Positions 1 through 10,898 of a DNA stretch of 64,000 nt are shown piece by piece. This stretch comes from Paracoccus bogoriensis (lineage in GTDB: Bacteria; Pseudomonadota; Alphaproteobacteria; Rhodobacterales; Rhodobacteraceae), in assembly GCF_019431455.1 (NCBI RefSeq), contig NZ_JAHYSR010000020.1, forward strand, positions 1-64,000. The letters are read 5' to 3'. Position 1 is the first letter of the stretch; each line of letters begins with the position of its first letter. The notes below the pieces were generated by a model. It did no database searches. It had not been told where the DNA came from and saw nothing but the letters and a program-made list of their open reading frames with translations. Made by a program: the position numbers and the translations under genes.

Positions 1-121
1 GAGGCGCGCCGGACGCTTGAGCAATCTGACTGCTCCGCGCCCGGCGCGCTTGCCCAACCCGAAACCGGCCACTATCAAGCCCAAGGACTCTCGATATGAA
101 CGAGGAACGACCGGGGGCAGG

Positions 122-522
122 TCACAGGCCGTAAAGGTTCTCCAGCTGGGCCTGTATATCGCGCACCGACAGACCGGCGGCGTAGAGACCCATGATCTTG
201 TCGTCGACCCCATCATCCGGGTCTGCCCCTTCTTCACCAGATCAGGCTCGAAGCTGCCTTCCCGGTCTCGCGGCACCGAAAGCGGCGCCTCGCCGTCCGG
301 GCCCTTCACCCGCTTTGTCGCGCTCCCGTGCCGGCGGTTGGTCTGATCGGCTGGTGGCTCAGGCCCGGCCTCACAACCCAGATGCGCGGTCAGTTCGGCA
401 CCAAGCATCCGCTCCATCAGCCGGATCTTCAGCTCCTTCATGAGCCCGGCGTCACCGGGCAGATCCTCAGGCCGCTTGCAGCCCTTCAGCAACTCGTCCA
501 GCAGTTCGTTCGAAATCGTCAT
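122..522 (-). pseudogene. IS256-family transposase, N-terminal fragment, frameshifted
   Basis: Reading leftwards from an ATG at 522 the frame gives MTISNELLDELLKGCK, then a LMERMLGAELTAHLG stretch and [18 protein letters not shown], which is the start of the Mutator/IS256 transposase family. Near 215 the frame breaks and resumes as [18 protein letters not shown], typical for the next part of the same family, then meets a stop at 122-124. The DDE catalytic part (about 250 more residues) is missing, so the gene is dead. A GAGGAGCAAGGACG leader precedes the ATG. The element's left end probably lies near 585, abutting an IS5 fragment. Confidence 0.85.
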
Positions 523-594
523 CGTCCTTGCTCCTCTCCGGAAGCATGGACCCAATCAACCATACACAGAAGACAGGACACTCTCCCCGATCCT

Positions 595-900
595 GTCGGC
601 CCGCTCGGGCTGACCGGCGGCGTTGTGGCCGACCGCGGCGACTTCGCGCGGGCCGTCATGGCCGCCATCGACGCCTACGGCGCAACCGCCCACATCCCGG
701 CCAGAGCAACGTCAAGGTGGCCCAAACCCGTGGACCGGACGATCTATCGCGAGCGCAACCGGATCGATAGATTATTAAGTGATATCAAGCATTTCATCGG
801 AATCGCCGCGCGCCACTTCAAGGCGGTCGCAAACGCCCTTGCCGCCCTCCACCTTGCCTGTTTCAGGCTCTGGATCAAGGCAAATAAGTCCACGACCTAG
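595..900 (+). pseudogene. IS5-family transposase, C-terminal fragment
   Basis: The frame ending at the TAG of 898-900 reads VADRGDFARAVMAAIDAYG, then DRTIYRERNRIDRLLSDIKH and ALAALHLACFRLWIKANK. This matches the last third of IS5-family DDE transposases, including the Y-R-E-R-N-x-I-x-R-L region that carries the catalytic Glu. The N-terminal two thirds are missing, replaced by the IS256 fragment to the left. The stop codon is part of a CTAG (897-900) that is also the stop of the GAF gene on the other strand; CTAG fits the YTAR target known for the IS5 group. Confidence 0.8.
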
Positions 901-1367
901 ACAAGAAAGCTTGCCACCTGCCGTGACTGCGCTTCGACCAGATCCAGTGCAGCCTCATCCAGGTCGGTGCGGGTGGTGCGGCTGAGAAAGCAGAACATCC
1001 CGAAGACGCTGCCATCAGGTCGATGCACCGGAACACTGAGATGGCTGCCGATCGGGATCATCCGTGTGATCGGCAATTCGACCGCGATGGGATGCTGGCT
1101 CGTATCGCCCATTAGTCGCGGCAGGCCACCGTCGAGGATGTGCTTGCAATAGACCTCTCGCAGGTCCATCGACTGACTGGGTTGAATCATCGCCTCAAGC
1201 CCGGGTGCACTGACGGCACGGAAAACGGCACGTTCCTCGACGAATTCGGACAGATAGCCCACTTCCATCCCCAGTGTTTCACGGACGGTTTCCAGTGTCG
1301 TCTGGATCGCTTGCACCCGCGCATCATCCACGGCAATTCGGGGAAGGGTGGCATTATGATTCGTCAT
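897..1367 (-). CDS. GAF-domain protein
   Basis: A 156-residue soluble protein. Residues of about 20-155 form a GAF domain of the type found in front of EAL or GGDEF modules in Rhodobacteraceae: MEVGYLSEFVEERAVFR, the VYCKHIL helix, IPIGSHLSVPVHRPDGSVFG and FCFLSRTTR. No output domain follows. GAF domains bind small ligands or cyclic nucleotides, or act in dimerisation; the ligand here cannot be read. The start ATG has AGAGGATCCCC upstream. The TAG stop overlaps that of an IS5 remnant in a shared CTAG. If CTAG was the insertion target, the stop existed before the insertion, so the protein may be naturally single-domain rather than truncated. Confidence 0.75.
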   Translation of the reverse strand: MTNHNATLPRIAVDDARVQAIQTTLETVRETLGMEVGYLSEFVEERAVFRAVSAPGLEAMIQPSQSMDLREVYCKHILDGGLPRLMGDTSQHPIAVELPITRMIPIGSHLSVPVHRPDGSVFGMFCFLSRTTRTDLDEAALDLVEAQSRQVASFLV

Positions 1368-1442
1368 GGGGATCCTCTTGCCCTGGTCGTGGCCAGAGTA
1401 ACCCGGAACCTCTCGATGACGAGGGCTTTAATCGTGACAGGT

Positions 1443-1877
1443 TTACCTATCAGACCAGGATGCCAGAGGCTGGAACAGCCCCGCGACCTGACGTTCCTGC
1501 GGGCGAGCGCGATGTTCGACCAGATAAATGCCCTGCCAGCGACCCAGCATCATGCGCCCGCCTTGCACCGGGATTTGCAGGCTGACCGGCAGGATCGCGG
1601 CTTTCAGATGGGCGGGCATGTCGTCCGGCCCCTCGTAACGATGCGTGATCCAGTCCATCGCAGGCTGATCCGCCCGCGGGGCCAACCGGCCCAGCCAGGC
1701 CAGCAGATCATCCTGGACTTCGGGATCGGCATTTTCCTGAATCAGCAATGAGGCCGAGGTATGCCGGATCATCAAGGTCAACAAGCCGTCGTCCTGACCG
1801 CTCAACCATGCGGCGACCTGATCCGTCATGTCGTGGCAACGCGCGCCCTGAGTGCGAACCGTGAAAGTGGTAATCAT
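1443..1877 (-). CDS. YjbQ/UPF0047 family protein (secondary thiamine-phosphate synthase type)
   Basis: A 144-residue protein of full family length. Landmarks are RHTSAS (38-43), THRYEG (78-83), MPAH (87-90) and WQGIYLVEHR (114-123), the conserved His-rich signature of the UPF0047 fold. The E. coli member YjbQ has been reported to have weak thiamine-phosphate synthase activity, but the physiological role of the family is unclear. The ATG overlaps the stop of rmuC by 4 bp (ATGA), so the two are probably cotranscribed and translationally coupled. No oddities. Confidence 0.88.
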   Translation of the reverse strand: MITTFTVRTQGARCHDMTDQVAAWLSGQDDGLLTLMIRHTSASLLIQENADPEVQDDLLAWLGRLAPRADQPAMDWITHRYEGPDDMPAHLKAAILPVSLQIPVQGGRMMLGRWQGIYLVEHRARPQERQVAGLFQPLASWSDR

Positions 1878-3340
1878 TTCGCGGCCTCGGATGCCGGCAG
1901 GGCGGGCGGTTCGTCCAGCGGGTCATGGTCCATGGTAATCTGCTTGCTGGCTCGTGCCCCAAGGCCACGCAACATCTCGACCTGGCGGATCACATTGCCC
2001 GCGCCACGCGACAAACGATCCAGCGCCTGACCCTGCGCCTTGCTTGCCTGATCCAGCGCACGGCTGACGCCCTCCATTGCGTCGATGACCCCGGCCAGCT
2101 TGTCGTAAAGCGCCCCGGCGCGGCGCGCAATCTCGGCTGCGTTGCTTTCGCGCCGCTCGACTGCCCAGATGTGTTCGACCGTGCGCAGCGTCAGCATCAG
2201 CGTCGTGGGCGTGGTCAGACCGACCCGGCGCTCCATCGCAAAGGCGGCCAGCGTCGGATCGGCCCGCAACGCCTCGGAGAAGGCGCCTTCGATGGGCACG
2301 AACATCAGGACGTAATCCACGGCGCCGTCATCCAGACGCTGATAGCCGCGATCCGATAGCTGCAGGACATGGGCACGCATCGCGGCCACATGGCGGCGTA
2401 GCGCCGCCTGCGCCTCGGCCGGGTCGTCATGGGTGACGGCAATCTCGTAATCGTTCAGAGAGACCTTGCTGTCGATCACCATGACCTTGCCGCGCGGCAT
2501 CCTGACCACCACGTCGGGCCGCCACAGCTTGCCCTCGCCATCGCGCCAGCTGGATTGCATGTCGTAATGCGTTCCGGCCAGCAGGCCCGAATCTTCCAGG
2601 ATACGTTCCAGCACCATCTCGCCCCAAGCGCCCTGCCGCTGCTTGTCGCCCTTCAGCGCGCGCGTGAGCGCCACGGCTTCGCGGCTGATCTGCTCGCTGC
2701 GCTGGTGAAGCGACAGGATATGCTCGCGCAAGCGAGCTGCCTCTTCGTCCAGGATGCGATTGCGGCTGTTGAGTTCGCTCTGAAAGCGGTGAACCTGTTC
2801 GCGGAAGGGTGTCAGCAGCGCGTTCAGCTGATCGTTCTGGCTTTTCTGCAGATCGGCCTGCTGGCTGCGCAACGTCTCGGCCGACAACAGCTTGAACTGG
2901 GTGGTCATCTCCTCGCGCAACGCGCGCAGCGTGGCGACCTCGCGGGCGCTGGCCTCGCGGTCCTTTTCGGCGGCCAGGCGCGTTTCGGCCAGGCGCGTCT
3001 CAAGCGCGGCATGGTCGCGGCGGGCCTGATGCAGCGCATCCGTCAGACTGTCGCGCTCTTCGGTCAGTTCCGACAGCCGCGCGGACTGCGCATCCAGTCG
3101 TGCCTCGATCTGGCTCAGCCGCATTTCAGCCTCATGGGCGCGGATGGCCGTCCGAGCGGCCTGATCCTCGGCCTGGGCGCGCAGGCGCTCGGCCGCAGCC
3201 AGCCGATCTTCGGCCAGCGCCGCGCGCTGCCCTGCCAGCGTCGCGCGGCGCCAGACCACCAAGACCGTCACCATCAGGACAAAAGCCAGGATCTGCCAGA
3301 GCAAGGCTGTGTCAGCGGCAGGTCCAAGCATGTCCGGCAT
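1874..3340 (-). CDS. rmuC: DNA recombination protein RmuC
   Basis: A 488-residue protein. A single N-terminal membrane segment (LLWQILAFVLMVTVLVVW, about residues 14-31) is followed by a coiled coil to about residue 210 (Glu/Arg/Ala heptads) and then the RmuC nuclease-like domain with KGDKQRQGAWGEMVLERILE, MVIDSKVSLNDY and YVLMFVPIEGAF. The PD-(D/E)XK-like core is the basis for its proposed role in limiting inversions between short repeats. I chose the ATG at 3340 because AAGGGGAATCTC precedes it; a GTG at 3373 would add 11 residues. It sits between the BLUF gene and yjbQ on one strand, probably one transcript. Confidence 0.92.
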   Translation of the reverse strand: MPDMLGPAADTALLWQILAFVLMVTVLVVWRRATLAGQRAALAEDRLAAAERLRAQAEDQAARTAIRAHEAEMRLSQIEARLDAQSARLSELTEERDSLTDALHQARRDHAALETRLAETRLAAEKDREASAREVATLRALREEMTTQFKLLSAETLRSQQADLQKSQNDQLNALLTPFREQVHRFQSELNSRNRILDEEAARLREHILSLHQRSEQISREAVALTRALKGDKQRQGAWGEMVLERILEDSGLLAGTHYDMQSSWRDGEGKLWRPDVVVRMPRGKVMVIDSKVSLNDYEIAVTHDDPAEAQAALRRHVAAMRAHVLQLSDRGYQRLDDGAVDYVLMFVPIEGAFSEALRADPTLAAFAMERRVGLTTPTTLMLTLRTVEHIWAVERRESNAAEIARRAGALYDKLAGVIDAMEGVSRALDQASKAQGQALDRLSRGAGNVIRQVEMLRGLGARASKQITMDHDPLDEPPALPASEAAK

Positions 3341-3397
3341 GAGATTCCCCTTGAAAATGGGGATAGTGTTCACATTTTGTGCCGCAAGGCAAGGGCG

Positions 3398-3812
3398 CTA
3401 TCCCGGCAACATCCGCAAAAAACTGACAACGCTGCGCACGTAATCCTGCGGATTCACGGTCGAACTGTCCGAGCCCGCGAACCAGTCCATAAGCGACATC
3501 TGATCGCGGTCGGAATAGCGCATTGTCCAATTCCGAAACAGCCTGTGCTCCAACGGGCCCGAGGACAATATGTTCAACGCGCTATGACGGCGGTCCCGCC
3601 TCAGCAACGCCAGCACCTCCTGCACGGCCGGAGCCGGGCCTTCCAGCCACTGGAAGAACAGGCCCGCTTCGTGATGCAGACAACCCGTCAGGGACAGGTC
3701 GCGGTTGCGATCCCGCGCCGAGGCAAGGATGGCGCGCATGTCGTCATTGGTCAGCCACGGCGCAGCATTGCTGCGGTAAAGCAGAAAAGACAGTCCGGTT
3801 GTTGCGTCAGGG

Positions 3813-3823
<11 letters not shown>
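3398..3823 (-). CDS. BLUF-domain blue-light photoreceptor (TTG start inside rpoD)
   Basis: A 141-residue stand-alone BLUF (blue light using FAD) protein. Flavin-site residues are all present with the spacing of AppA: Tyr16 (LLYRS), Asn40 (RDRNRD) and Gln58 (FFQWLEGP), 24 and 18 residues apart as in AppA Y21/N45/Q63. The RDRRH and FRNWTMRY elements of the fold follow. About 45 residues come after the BLUF core and hold no output domain, so signalling is likely by protein-protein contact. The only upstream start is a TTG at 3823, inside the last codons of rpoD (11-bp overlap), with no separate ribosome site, which implies coupling to rpoD translation. Confidence 0.88.
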
Positions 3824-5792
<1,969 letters not shown>

Positions 5793-5939
5793 CAACGGCT
5801 CCCTTTCCAGCGGTCTGGCAGCGATTCGCGAGCAAACCGAATCGGCGCTTGAGACCAAGTTATCTAGCCTGCTTCGAGGGCGAATCAAAGACCGGCCCCA
5901 ATTGATGATTCGCAAAGTTGCGCGAGCGGCAGGCGGCCC

Positions 5940-7862
5940 TCAGCGTCGCGGCGGCTTGCGCCAGATCTGCCCCGACAGCCATTCGGACAATTGTGCGGCT
6001 AGGGCATCGCGATCCTCGTTCAGGTCGCTCGCGGCCGCGATCTCGGGACGCTCGGCGCGGTGACGGGCGCGCGCGATCTGACTGATGCGCCAGGTCAGAC
6101 CTTCGTCTGCCTCGCCCTGGATCTCGAACTCGGCGCGTGCCAGTTCGGATTGCGCGGCGCGGTCAGCCTCGATCCGGTCGAGAAGATTGGCCAGAATGGC
6201 GGATGCGGCCTCATCCTGTTGCTGTTCGATGATGGTCGGGGTCAGCCCCAGATGGGAATCGCGCCTGAGTCTGTCAAGGCAGCGCGCGCCTTGCGGGGTG
6301 CTGCCTTGCGTCAGCAGATCGTGCAGCAAGGCGGCGCGGTCGGGATCGCGCGGCGTCAGGCGTTCCAGTCGCGCCTCGACCGCAGGTATGCAGGCCGGAC
6401 GCAGCGCGCAGATAAGAAGCGCCGCGCCCTCCAGCAGGTCGGTCCCACGCTCGGGCACGGCCACCGGGACGAAGGGGCTCGTCGCCCGCGGGGCCATCGA
6501 GGCCCCTTGGCGCCGGGCCGGGCTGCGCCCTGCCGCGCCCCGTCCGAAACCGGATGACCCAGAGCCCGACGGACGCCCGCCACCGAAGAGAGCCCATCGC
6601 TTGTCGCGGATTTCCCGCTGGTAATGTCTGCGCGTCATCTCGTCAGGGATGCGGGCGATGGCCTCGGCCAGGCGACGATCCAGCGCGGCCTTGCGTTCGG
6701 GACTGTCGAAAACCTGACCCTCGGTCTCGCGCGACCAGAGCAGATCCACAAGCGGACGCGCCTGATCCAGAAGCGCGCCCATGGCGCCCGGACCCGCAGC
6801 CTTGATGAGGTCATCGGGATCCTGCCCCGCAGGCAGCATGACAAAGCGCAAGGCCTGCCCCGGCCCGGTCAGCGGTAACGCCAGGTCGATCAGGCGCTGC
6901 GCCGCACGCTGCCCCGCCGCATCGCCATCAAGCGCGATCACGGGCTCGGGCGAGACGCGCCACATCAGGCGAAGCTGTTCTTCGGTGATGGCGGTGCCCA
7001 GGGGCGCCACGGCGCCCTGGAAACCGGCGCGTGAAAGCGCGATCACATCCATGTAGCCCTCGGCCACGATCAGGCGCTGCCCCTTGGCGACCGCCGAACG
7101 TGCCGGGCCAAGGTTGTAGAGGTTGCGGCCCTTGTCGAACAGGGGCGTTTCCGGGCTGTTGAGGTATTTTGCCCGCGCATTCGGATCCATCGCGCGGCCG
7201 CCAAAGCCGATGCAGCGCCCCTGCCCGTCGCGGATCGGAAAGATGATCCGCCCCCGGAACCGGTCATAGACTGCCCCGCCGCCATCGGGGCGAGCCGAGA
7301 TTCCGGCCTCGACGATCTGGTCCTCGGTGAAGCCCTTGTCGCGCAGCGCATCAGTCAGGGCCGTGCGCTGGTCGGGAGCAAAGCCGATCTCGAACCGCTC
7401 GATCGCGGCATTGTCCAGACCGCGCCGGGCCAGGTAGTCGCGCGCTTCGGCGGCAGCGGCGGTCTGAAGTTGCAACCGGAACCAGCGGCAGGCGGCCTCG
7501 GTCACGTCCAGAAGCGTCTTGCGGCGGTCGGTCCTTTCGCGGGCGCGGGGGTCGGGTTCGGGCATCGACAGCCCCGCCTCGGCCGCCAGCAGCTTGACCG
7601 CATCCATGAAGTCCAGCCCGTCATGCTCGCGCAGGAAGCTGACCACGTCGCCCTTGGCGTGGCAGCCGAAGCAATAATAGAACCCCTTCTGGTCGTCGCA
7701 ATGAAAGCTGGCGGATTTTTCCTGATGGAACGGACAGGGCGCCCACCAATCGCCGCGCGCCTGATTCGACTTGCGCAGATCCCACGTGACCTTGCGGCCG
7801 ATCACGCGGCTGATCGGGACGCGGTTGCGAATCTCGTCGAGGAAGCCGGGAGGCAGGGACAT
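5940..7862 (-). CDS. dnaG: DNA primase DnaG
   Basis: A 640-residue primase making RNA primers at the replication fork. An N-terminal CHC2 zinc finger uses Cys43, His46, Cys64 and Cys67 (APCPFHQEK ... FYYCFGCHAKGD). The catalytic core has a TOPRIM domain with IVAEGYMDVIAL and PVIALDGDAAGQRAA. A low-complexity Gly/Ser/Arg linker (GGGRPSGSGSSGFG) separates it from the C-terminal helicase-binding region. The ATG at 7862 (MSLPPGFLDEI) matches relatives; an in-frame ATG at 7880 would add six residues. It is followed after 147 bp by rpoD on the same strand, a space that could hold an rpoD promoter. Confidence 0.97.
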   Translation of the reverse strand: MSLPPGFLDEIRNRVPISRVIGRKVTWDLRKSNQARGDWWAPCPFHQEKSASFHCDDQKGFYYCFGCHAKGDVVSFLREHDGLDFMDAVKLLAAEAGLSMPEPDPRARERTDRRKTLLDVTEAACRWFRLQLQTAAAAEARDYLARRGLDNAAIERFEIGFAPDQRTALTDALRDKGFTEDQIVEAGISARPDGGGAVYDRFRGRIIFPIRDGQGRCIGFGGRAMDPNARAKYLNSPETPLFDKGRNLYNLGPARSAVAKGQRLIVAEGYMDVIALSRAGFQGAVAPLGTAITEEQLRLMWRVSPEPVIALDGDAAGQRAAQRLIDLALPLTGPGQALRFVMLPAGQDPDDLIKAAGPGAMGALLDQARPLVDLLWSRETEGQVFDSPERKAALDRRLAEAIARIPDEMTRRHYQREIRDKRWALFGGGRPSGSGSSGFGRGAAGRSPARRQGASMAPRATSPFVPVAVPERGTDLLEGAALLICALRPACIPAVEARLERLTPRDPDRAALLHDLLTQGSTPQGARCLDRLRRDSHLGLTPTIIEQQQDEAASAILANLLDRIEADRAAQSELARAEFEIQGEADEGLTWRISQIARARHRAERPEIAAASDLNEDRDALAAQLSEWLSGQIWRKPPRR

Positions 7863-7912
7863 GGAGCGATTATCCGGCATGAGGCGCGGCGCGGCAAGCG
7901 GGCGATCAACCC

Positions 7913-8500
7913 CTATGCAGCCCCCACGGCCCCGCGCGCAAGACCCCAGTAGATCTGCGCGATCCGGTCGCGGTCCAGCCGGCCGCCCTCGCGATACCAG
8001 TTCGTGACCCCGGTCAGCATGGCGATCAGCGCCAGCGCGGTCAGCTTGACATCCTCGATCCGCATCACGCCGGCCGCCACGCCGTCGCGCAGGATGCGTT
8101 CCAGTAGCCCCTCGTATTGCCCGCGCAGGGCCGCGATGCGGGCGAAATTCTCGGGCGTGAGGTTGCGAAGCTCCATATAGGACAGAAAGACCGCGTCCGT
8201 GTGATCGAGGCTGAAGCCGATATGGAAACGCACGAAGCGTTCCAGCCGCGACAACGGATCGGCCGCCGGATCGTCGGACCATGCGTCCAGCAGATCCTGC
8301 ATGTGACTTTCGAGAAGATCACGCAGCAGCGCCTGCTTGTCGGGCGTATAGGCGTAAAGCGCGCCGGCCTGCACGCCCACCGCCGCCGCGATCTGGCGCA
8401 TCGACACGGCCGCATAGCCCTGCCGCGCAAACAGGCGGCGGGCCTCGTCGCGAAGCAGGGGGCCGGTGATTTCGGCGCGGGAACCTTGTGTGCGGGCCAT
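7913..8500 (-). CDS. TetR-family transcriptional regulator
   Basis: A 195-residue repressor. The N-terminal helix-turn-helix is LFARQGYAAVSMRQIAAAVG followed by VQAGALYAYTPDKQALL, the standard TetR recognition helix with the Y-x-Y-F/T-x-x-K signature. The C-terminal ligand-binding domain (about 80-190) resembles TetR_C groups (WSDDPAADPLSRLERFVRFH) and contains WYREGGRLDRDRIAQIY. It lies 50 bp upstream of dnaG on the same strand and is divergent from a small lipoprotein gene 77 bp away, a possible target. The inducer cannot be inferred. Confidence 0.9.
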   Translation of the reverse strand: MARTQGSRAEITGPLLRDEARRLFARQGYAAVSMRQIAAAVGVQAGALYAYTPDKQALLRDLLESHMQDLLDAWSDDPAADPLSRLERFVRFHIGFSLDHTDAVFLSYMELRNLTPENFARIAALRGQYEGLLERILRDGVAAGVMRIEDVKLTALALIAMLTGVTNWYREGGRLDRDRIAQIYWGLARGAVGAA

Positions 8501-8577
8501 GTGCCGTTCATAGCGCCCGCCCGCCGCCGCGAAAAGCCGCCATTGCCCCGACTTTGGCACAGGATTAGGGTTGGGCC

Positions 8578-8844
8578 ATGATCCTGCGCGCCCTGCCACT
8601 GTGCCTTGCCGTCCTGACCGCCGCCTGCGCGGACCGTGGGGCCTATCCCCGGCTTCTTCCCACCGCCGATGTGCTGGCCGAACCCGCCCTGCCCGCCCAT
8701 GCTGTCCCCGCCGCCACGCCAGAGGGCGCAACCCGGATCGAGGCCGCCGCCCTGTCGCGCGCCGAGGCCCTGCGTCGCCGCGCGGCCAACCTGGGCGGGC
8801 CGGTGATAGAACCCGACTTGCGCGACCGGCTGCGGGGCAGGTGA
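8578..8844 (+). CDS. Small predicted lipoprotein
   Basis: An 88-residue protein with an N-terminal lipoprotein signal (ILRALPLCLAVLTAAC; lipobox LTAAC with the lipidated Cys at residue 17). The mature part is Ala/Pro-rich with one helix-forming stretch (LSRAEALRRRAANLGG) and no recognisable domain. It is predicted to be anchored in the envelope. It is divergent from the tetR-type gene and 55 bp upstream of the lactate dehydrogenase-type gene. I do not recognise a function. Confidence 0.75.
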   Translation: MILRALPLCLAVLTAACADRGAYPRLLPTADVLAEPALPAHAVPAATPEGATRIEAAALSRAEALRRRAANLGGPVIEPDLRDRLRGR

Positions 8845-8899
8845 TTGCGCGGGTCGCTCCCCACTGGTAAGAAAAACTGACCAGATATCGGAGAGCCTC

Positions 8900-10066
8900 A
8901 TGCCCACGATTACCTGCATCGGCGACCTCAAGGCGCTGCACCGCGCCCGTGTCCCGAAAATGTTCTATGATTACGCGGAATCGGGTAGCTACACCGAACA
9001 GACCTTTCGCGAGAACTGCACCGATTTTGCGCGACTTCGCCTGCGCCAGAAAGTGGCCGTGGACATGTCGAACCGCACTCTGGCGGGGCAGATGGTCGGG
9101 CTGCCGGTCTCGATGCCGGTGGGGCTGGCGCCGGTCGGGTTGACCGGGATGCAACATGCCGACGGCGAGATCCTGGCCGCCCGCGCCGCCGAGGAATTCG
9201 GGGTGCCCTTCTGCCTCTCGACCATGTCGATCTGTTCCATCGAGGATGTGGCGGAACATACCACCAAACCCTTCATGTTTCAGCTTTATGTGATGAAGGA
9301 TCAGGACTTTCTGGCCGCGATCATCGAACGCGCCAAGGCCGCACGATGCAGCGCGCTGGTCCTGACGCTGGACCTTCAGATTCTGGGACAACGCCACAAG
9401 GATCTGAAGAACGGCCTGTCCGCCCCGCCCCGGATGACACTGCCGGTCATGCTGGATCTTGCGACCCGCTGGCGGTGGGGCCTGAAGATGCTTCAGACGA
9501 AACGGCGCGGATTTGGCAATATCGTGGGCCATGCCAAGGGCGTGGGCGACACGCGCAGCCTGATGAGCTGGACGGCCGAGCAATTCGACGAGCGGCTGGA
9601 CTGGGACAAGATTGCCGCGATCCGCGACATGTGGGGCGGCAAGCTGATCCTCAAGGGCATTCTGGACCCCGAGGATGCCCGCATCGCCGCCGATTTCGGG
9701 GCAGATGCCATCGTGGTCAGCAATCACGGCGGGCGGCAGCTGGACGGGGCGCTGTCCTCGATCCGGATGCTGCCCCATATCGTGCGCGCCGTGGGCGACC
9801 GGGTCGAGATTCACATGGACAGCGGCATCCGGTCCGGCCAGGACGTGCTCAAGGCGCTGGCCATGGGGGCCGATGCGGCCTGGATCGGGCGGGCCTGGCT
9901 GCACGGTCTGGGCGCGATGGGCCAGGCTGGCGTGACCCGCGCGCTTGAGATCATCCGCAAGGAACTGGACGTGACGATGGCGCTTTGCGGCGAACGCGAC
10001 GTGGCAGCCCTGGGCCGTCACAACCTGCTTGTGCCGCAGGGCTTCGAGACCGAATACGGCGCCTGA
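8900..10066 (+). CDS. lldD: FMN-dependent alpha-hydroxy-acid (L-lactate type) dehydrogenase
   Basis: A 388-residue member of the lactate dehydrogenase/glycolate oxidase TIM-barrel family, which oxidises L-lactate (or a similar 2-hydroxy acid) to the keto acid and passes electrons to quinone. Seen: FYDYAESGSYTEQTF near the N terminus (flavin-contacting Tyr), PVGLAPVGLTGM, FQLYVMKD, and the active-site SNHGGRQLDGA with catalytic His276, then DSGIRSGQDVLKALAMGA. GAGAG upstream of the ATG acts as a weak ribosome site. No permease or regulator is next to it, so the exact substrate is inferred from the family only. Confidence 0.9.
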   Translation: MPTITCIGDLKALHRARVPKMFYDYAESGSYTEQTFRENCTDFARLRLRQKVAVDMSNRTLAGQMVGLPVSMPVGLAPVGLTGMQHADGEILAARAAEEFGVPFCLSTMSICSIEDVAEHTTKPFMFQLYVMKDQDFLAAIIERAKAARCSALVLTLDLQILGQRHKDLKNGLSAPPRMTLPVMLDLATRWRWGLKMLQTKRRGFGNIVGHAKGVGDTRSLMSWTAEQFDERLDWDKIAAIRDMWGGKLILKGILDPEDARIAADFGADAIVVSNHGGRQLDGALSSIRMLPHIVRAVGDRVEIHMDSGIRSGQDVLKALAMGADAAWIGRAWLHGLGAMGQAGVTRALEIIRKELDVTMALCGERDVAALGRHNLLVPQGFETEYGA

Positions 10067-10188
10067 TCCGCAGCCCGCTTCGGGCGCGAAAGGGGCTTCA
10101 CATCCGCGCCATCCTGCGATAAGGGCCACGACTTGTCGCCATGCACCCTGGAGGATGGCGATACCAACAACGGACAAGGAATACGATC

Positions 10189-10797
10189 ATGGCCAAAGAG
10201 ATCCCGGATCTGGTGGCCGAGCCGCGCGCGGGGACAGGCAAGGGAGCCGCCCGCCAAGCTCGCCGCCAAGGCAAGGTGCCCGGCATCGTCTATGGGGACA
10301 ACAAGGACCCCGTGGCGATTCAGTTCGACTTCAACAAGCTGCTGACCAAGCTGCGCGCTGGCCGCTTCATGTCCACCCTGTGGAACCTGAAGGTCGATGG
10401 CCAGGACGACGTGCGCGTCGTTTGCCGCGGCGTCCAGCGCGATGTCGTCAAGGATCTGCCCATCCATATCGACTTCATGCGCCTGCGCCGCACCTCGAAG
10501 GTGAACCTTTTCATCCCGGTCGAGTTCATCAACCATGACAAGTGCCCCGGCCTGAAGCGCGGCGGCACCCTTGTCACAGTCCGCCCCGAGGTGGAACTGG
10601 TCGTGACCGCCGGTGACATCCCCGACCACATCACCGTCGATCTGGAAGGCCTGGAGGTCGGCGCCACGATCCATATCGGTGACGTGACGCTGCCTGAAGG
10701 CGCCAAGCCCACCATCGACCGTAACTTCGTCATCGCGAATATCGCAGCCCCGTCGGCGCTGCGTTCGGAAGACGATGCAGAGGAAGAGGCGGAATAA
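10189..10797 (+). CDS. rplY: 50S ribosomal protein L25 (general stress protein Ctc type)
   Basis: A 202-residue long-form L25. The N-terminal L25 domain (about 1-95) binds 5S r[34 protein letters not shown]. The C-terminal TL5/Ctc domain follows ([30 protein letters not shown]) and the protein ends in an acidic tail ([10 protein letters not shown]). The ATG at 10189 has an upstream AAGGAAT. A strong hairpin terminator lies 30 bp after the stop. No partner gene such as pth is beside it on this side. Confidence 0.95.
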   Translation: MAKEIPDLVAEPRAGTGKGAARQARRQGKVPGIVYGDNKDPVAIQFDFNKLLTKLRAGRFMSTLWNLKVDGQDDVRVVCRGVQRDVVKDLPIHIDFMRLRRTSKVNLFIPVEFINHDKCPGLKRGGTLVTVRPEVELVVTAGDIPDHITVDLEGLEVGATIHIGDVTLPEGAKPTIDRNFVIANIAAPSALRSEDDAEEEAE

Positions 10798-10826
10798 TCT
10801 CCGCGCGCTTCGGTCGCATCAGACAG

Positions 10827-10854
10827 GGGGCGGTGCCATCGGCGCCGCCCCTTT
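10827..10854 (+). terminator. Rho-independent terminator of rplY
   Basis: Arms 10827-10837 and 10841-10851 pair over 11 bp with one G-U, around a 3-base loop, followed by TTT. It separates rplY from trmFO. Confidence 0.7.
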
Positions 10855-10898
10855 CCATTCAGCGCCACCTTTGCTAGCCCGCTTGCATGGAGACACGC

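Noticed and set aside
897-1367. Interpretation that the GAF protein is a GAF-EAL protein truncated by IS insertion
   Set aside because: If CTAG was the insertion target, the TAG stop on the minus strand existed before insertion, so truncation by the element is not needed. An older truncation cannot be excluded.
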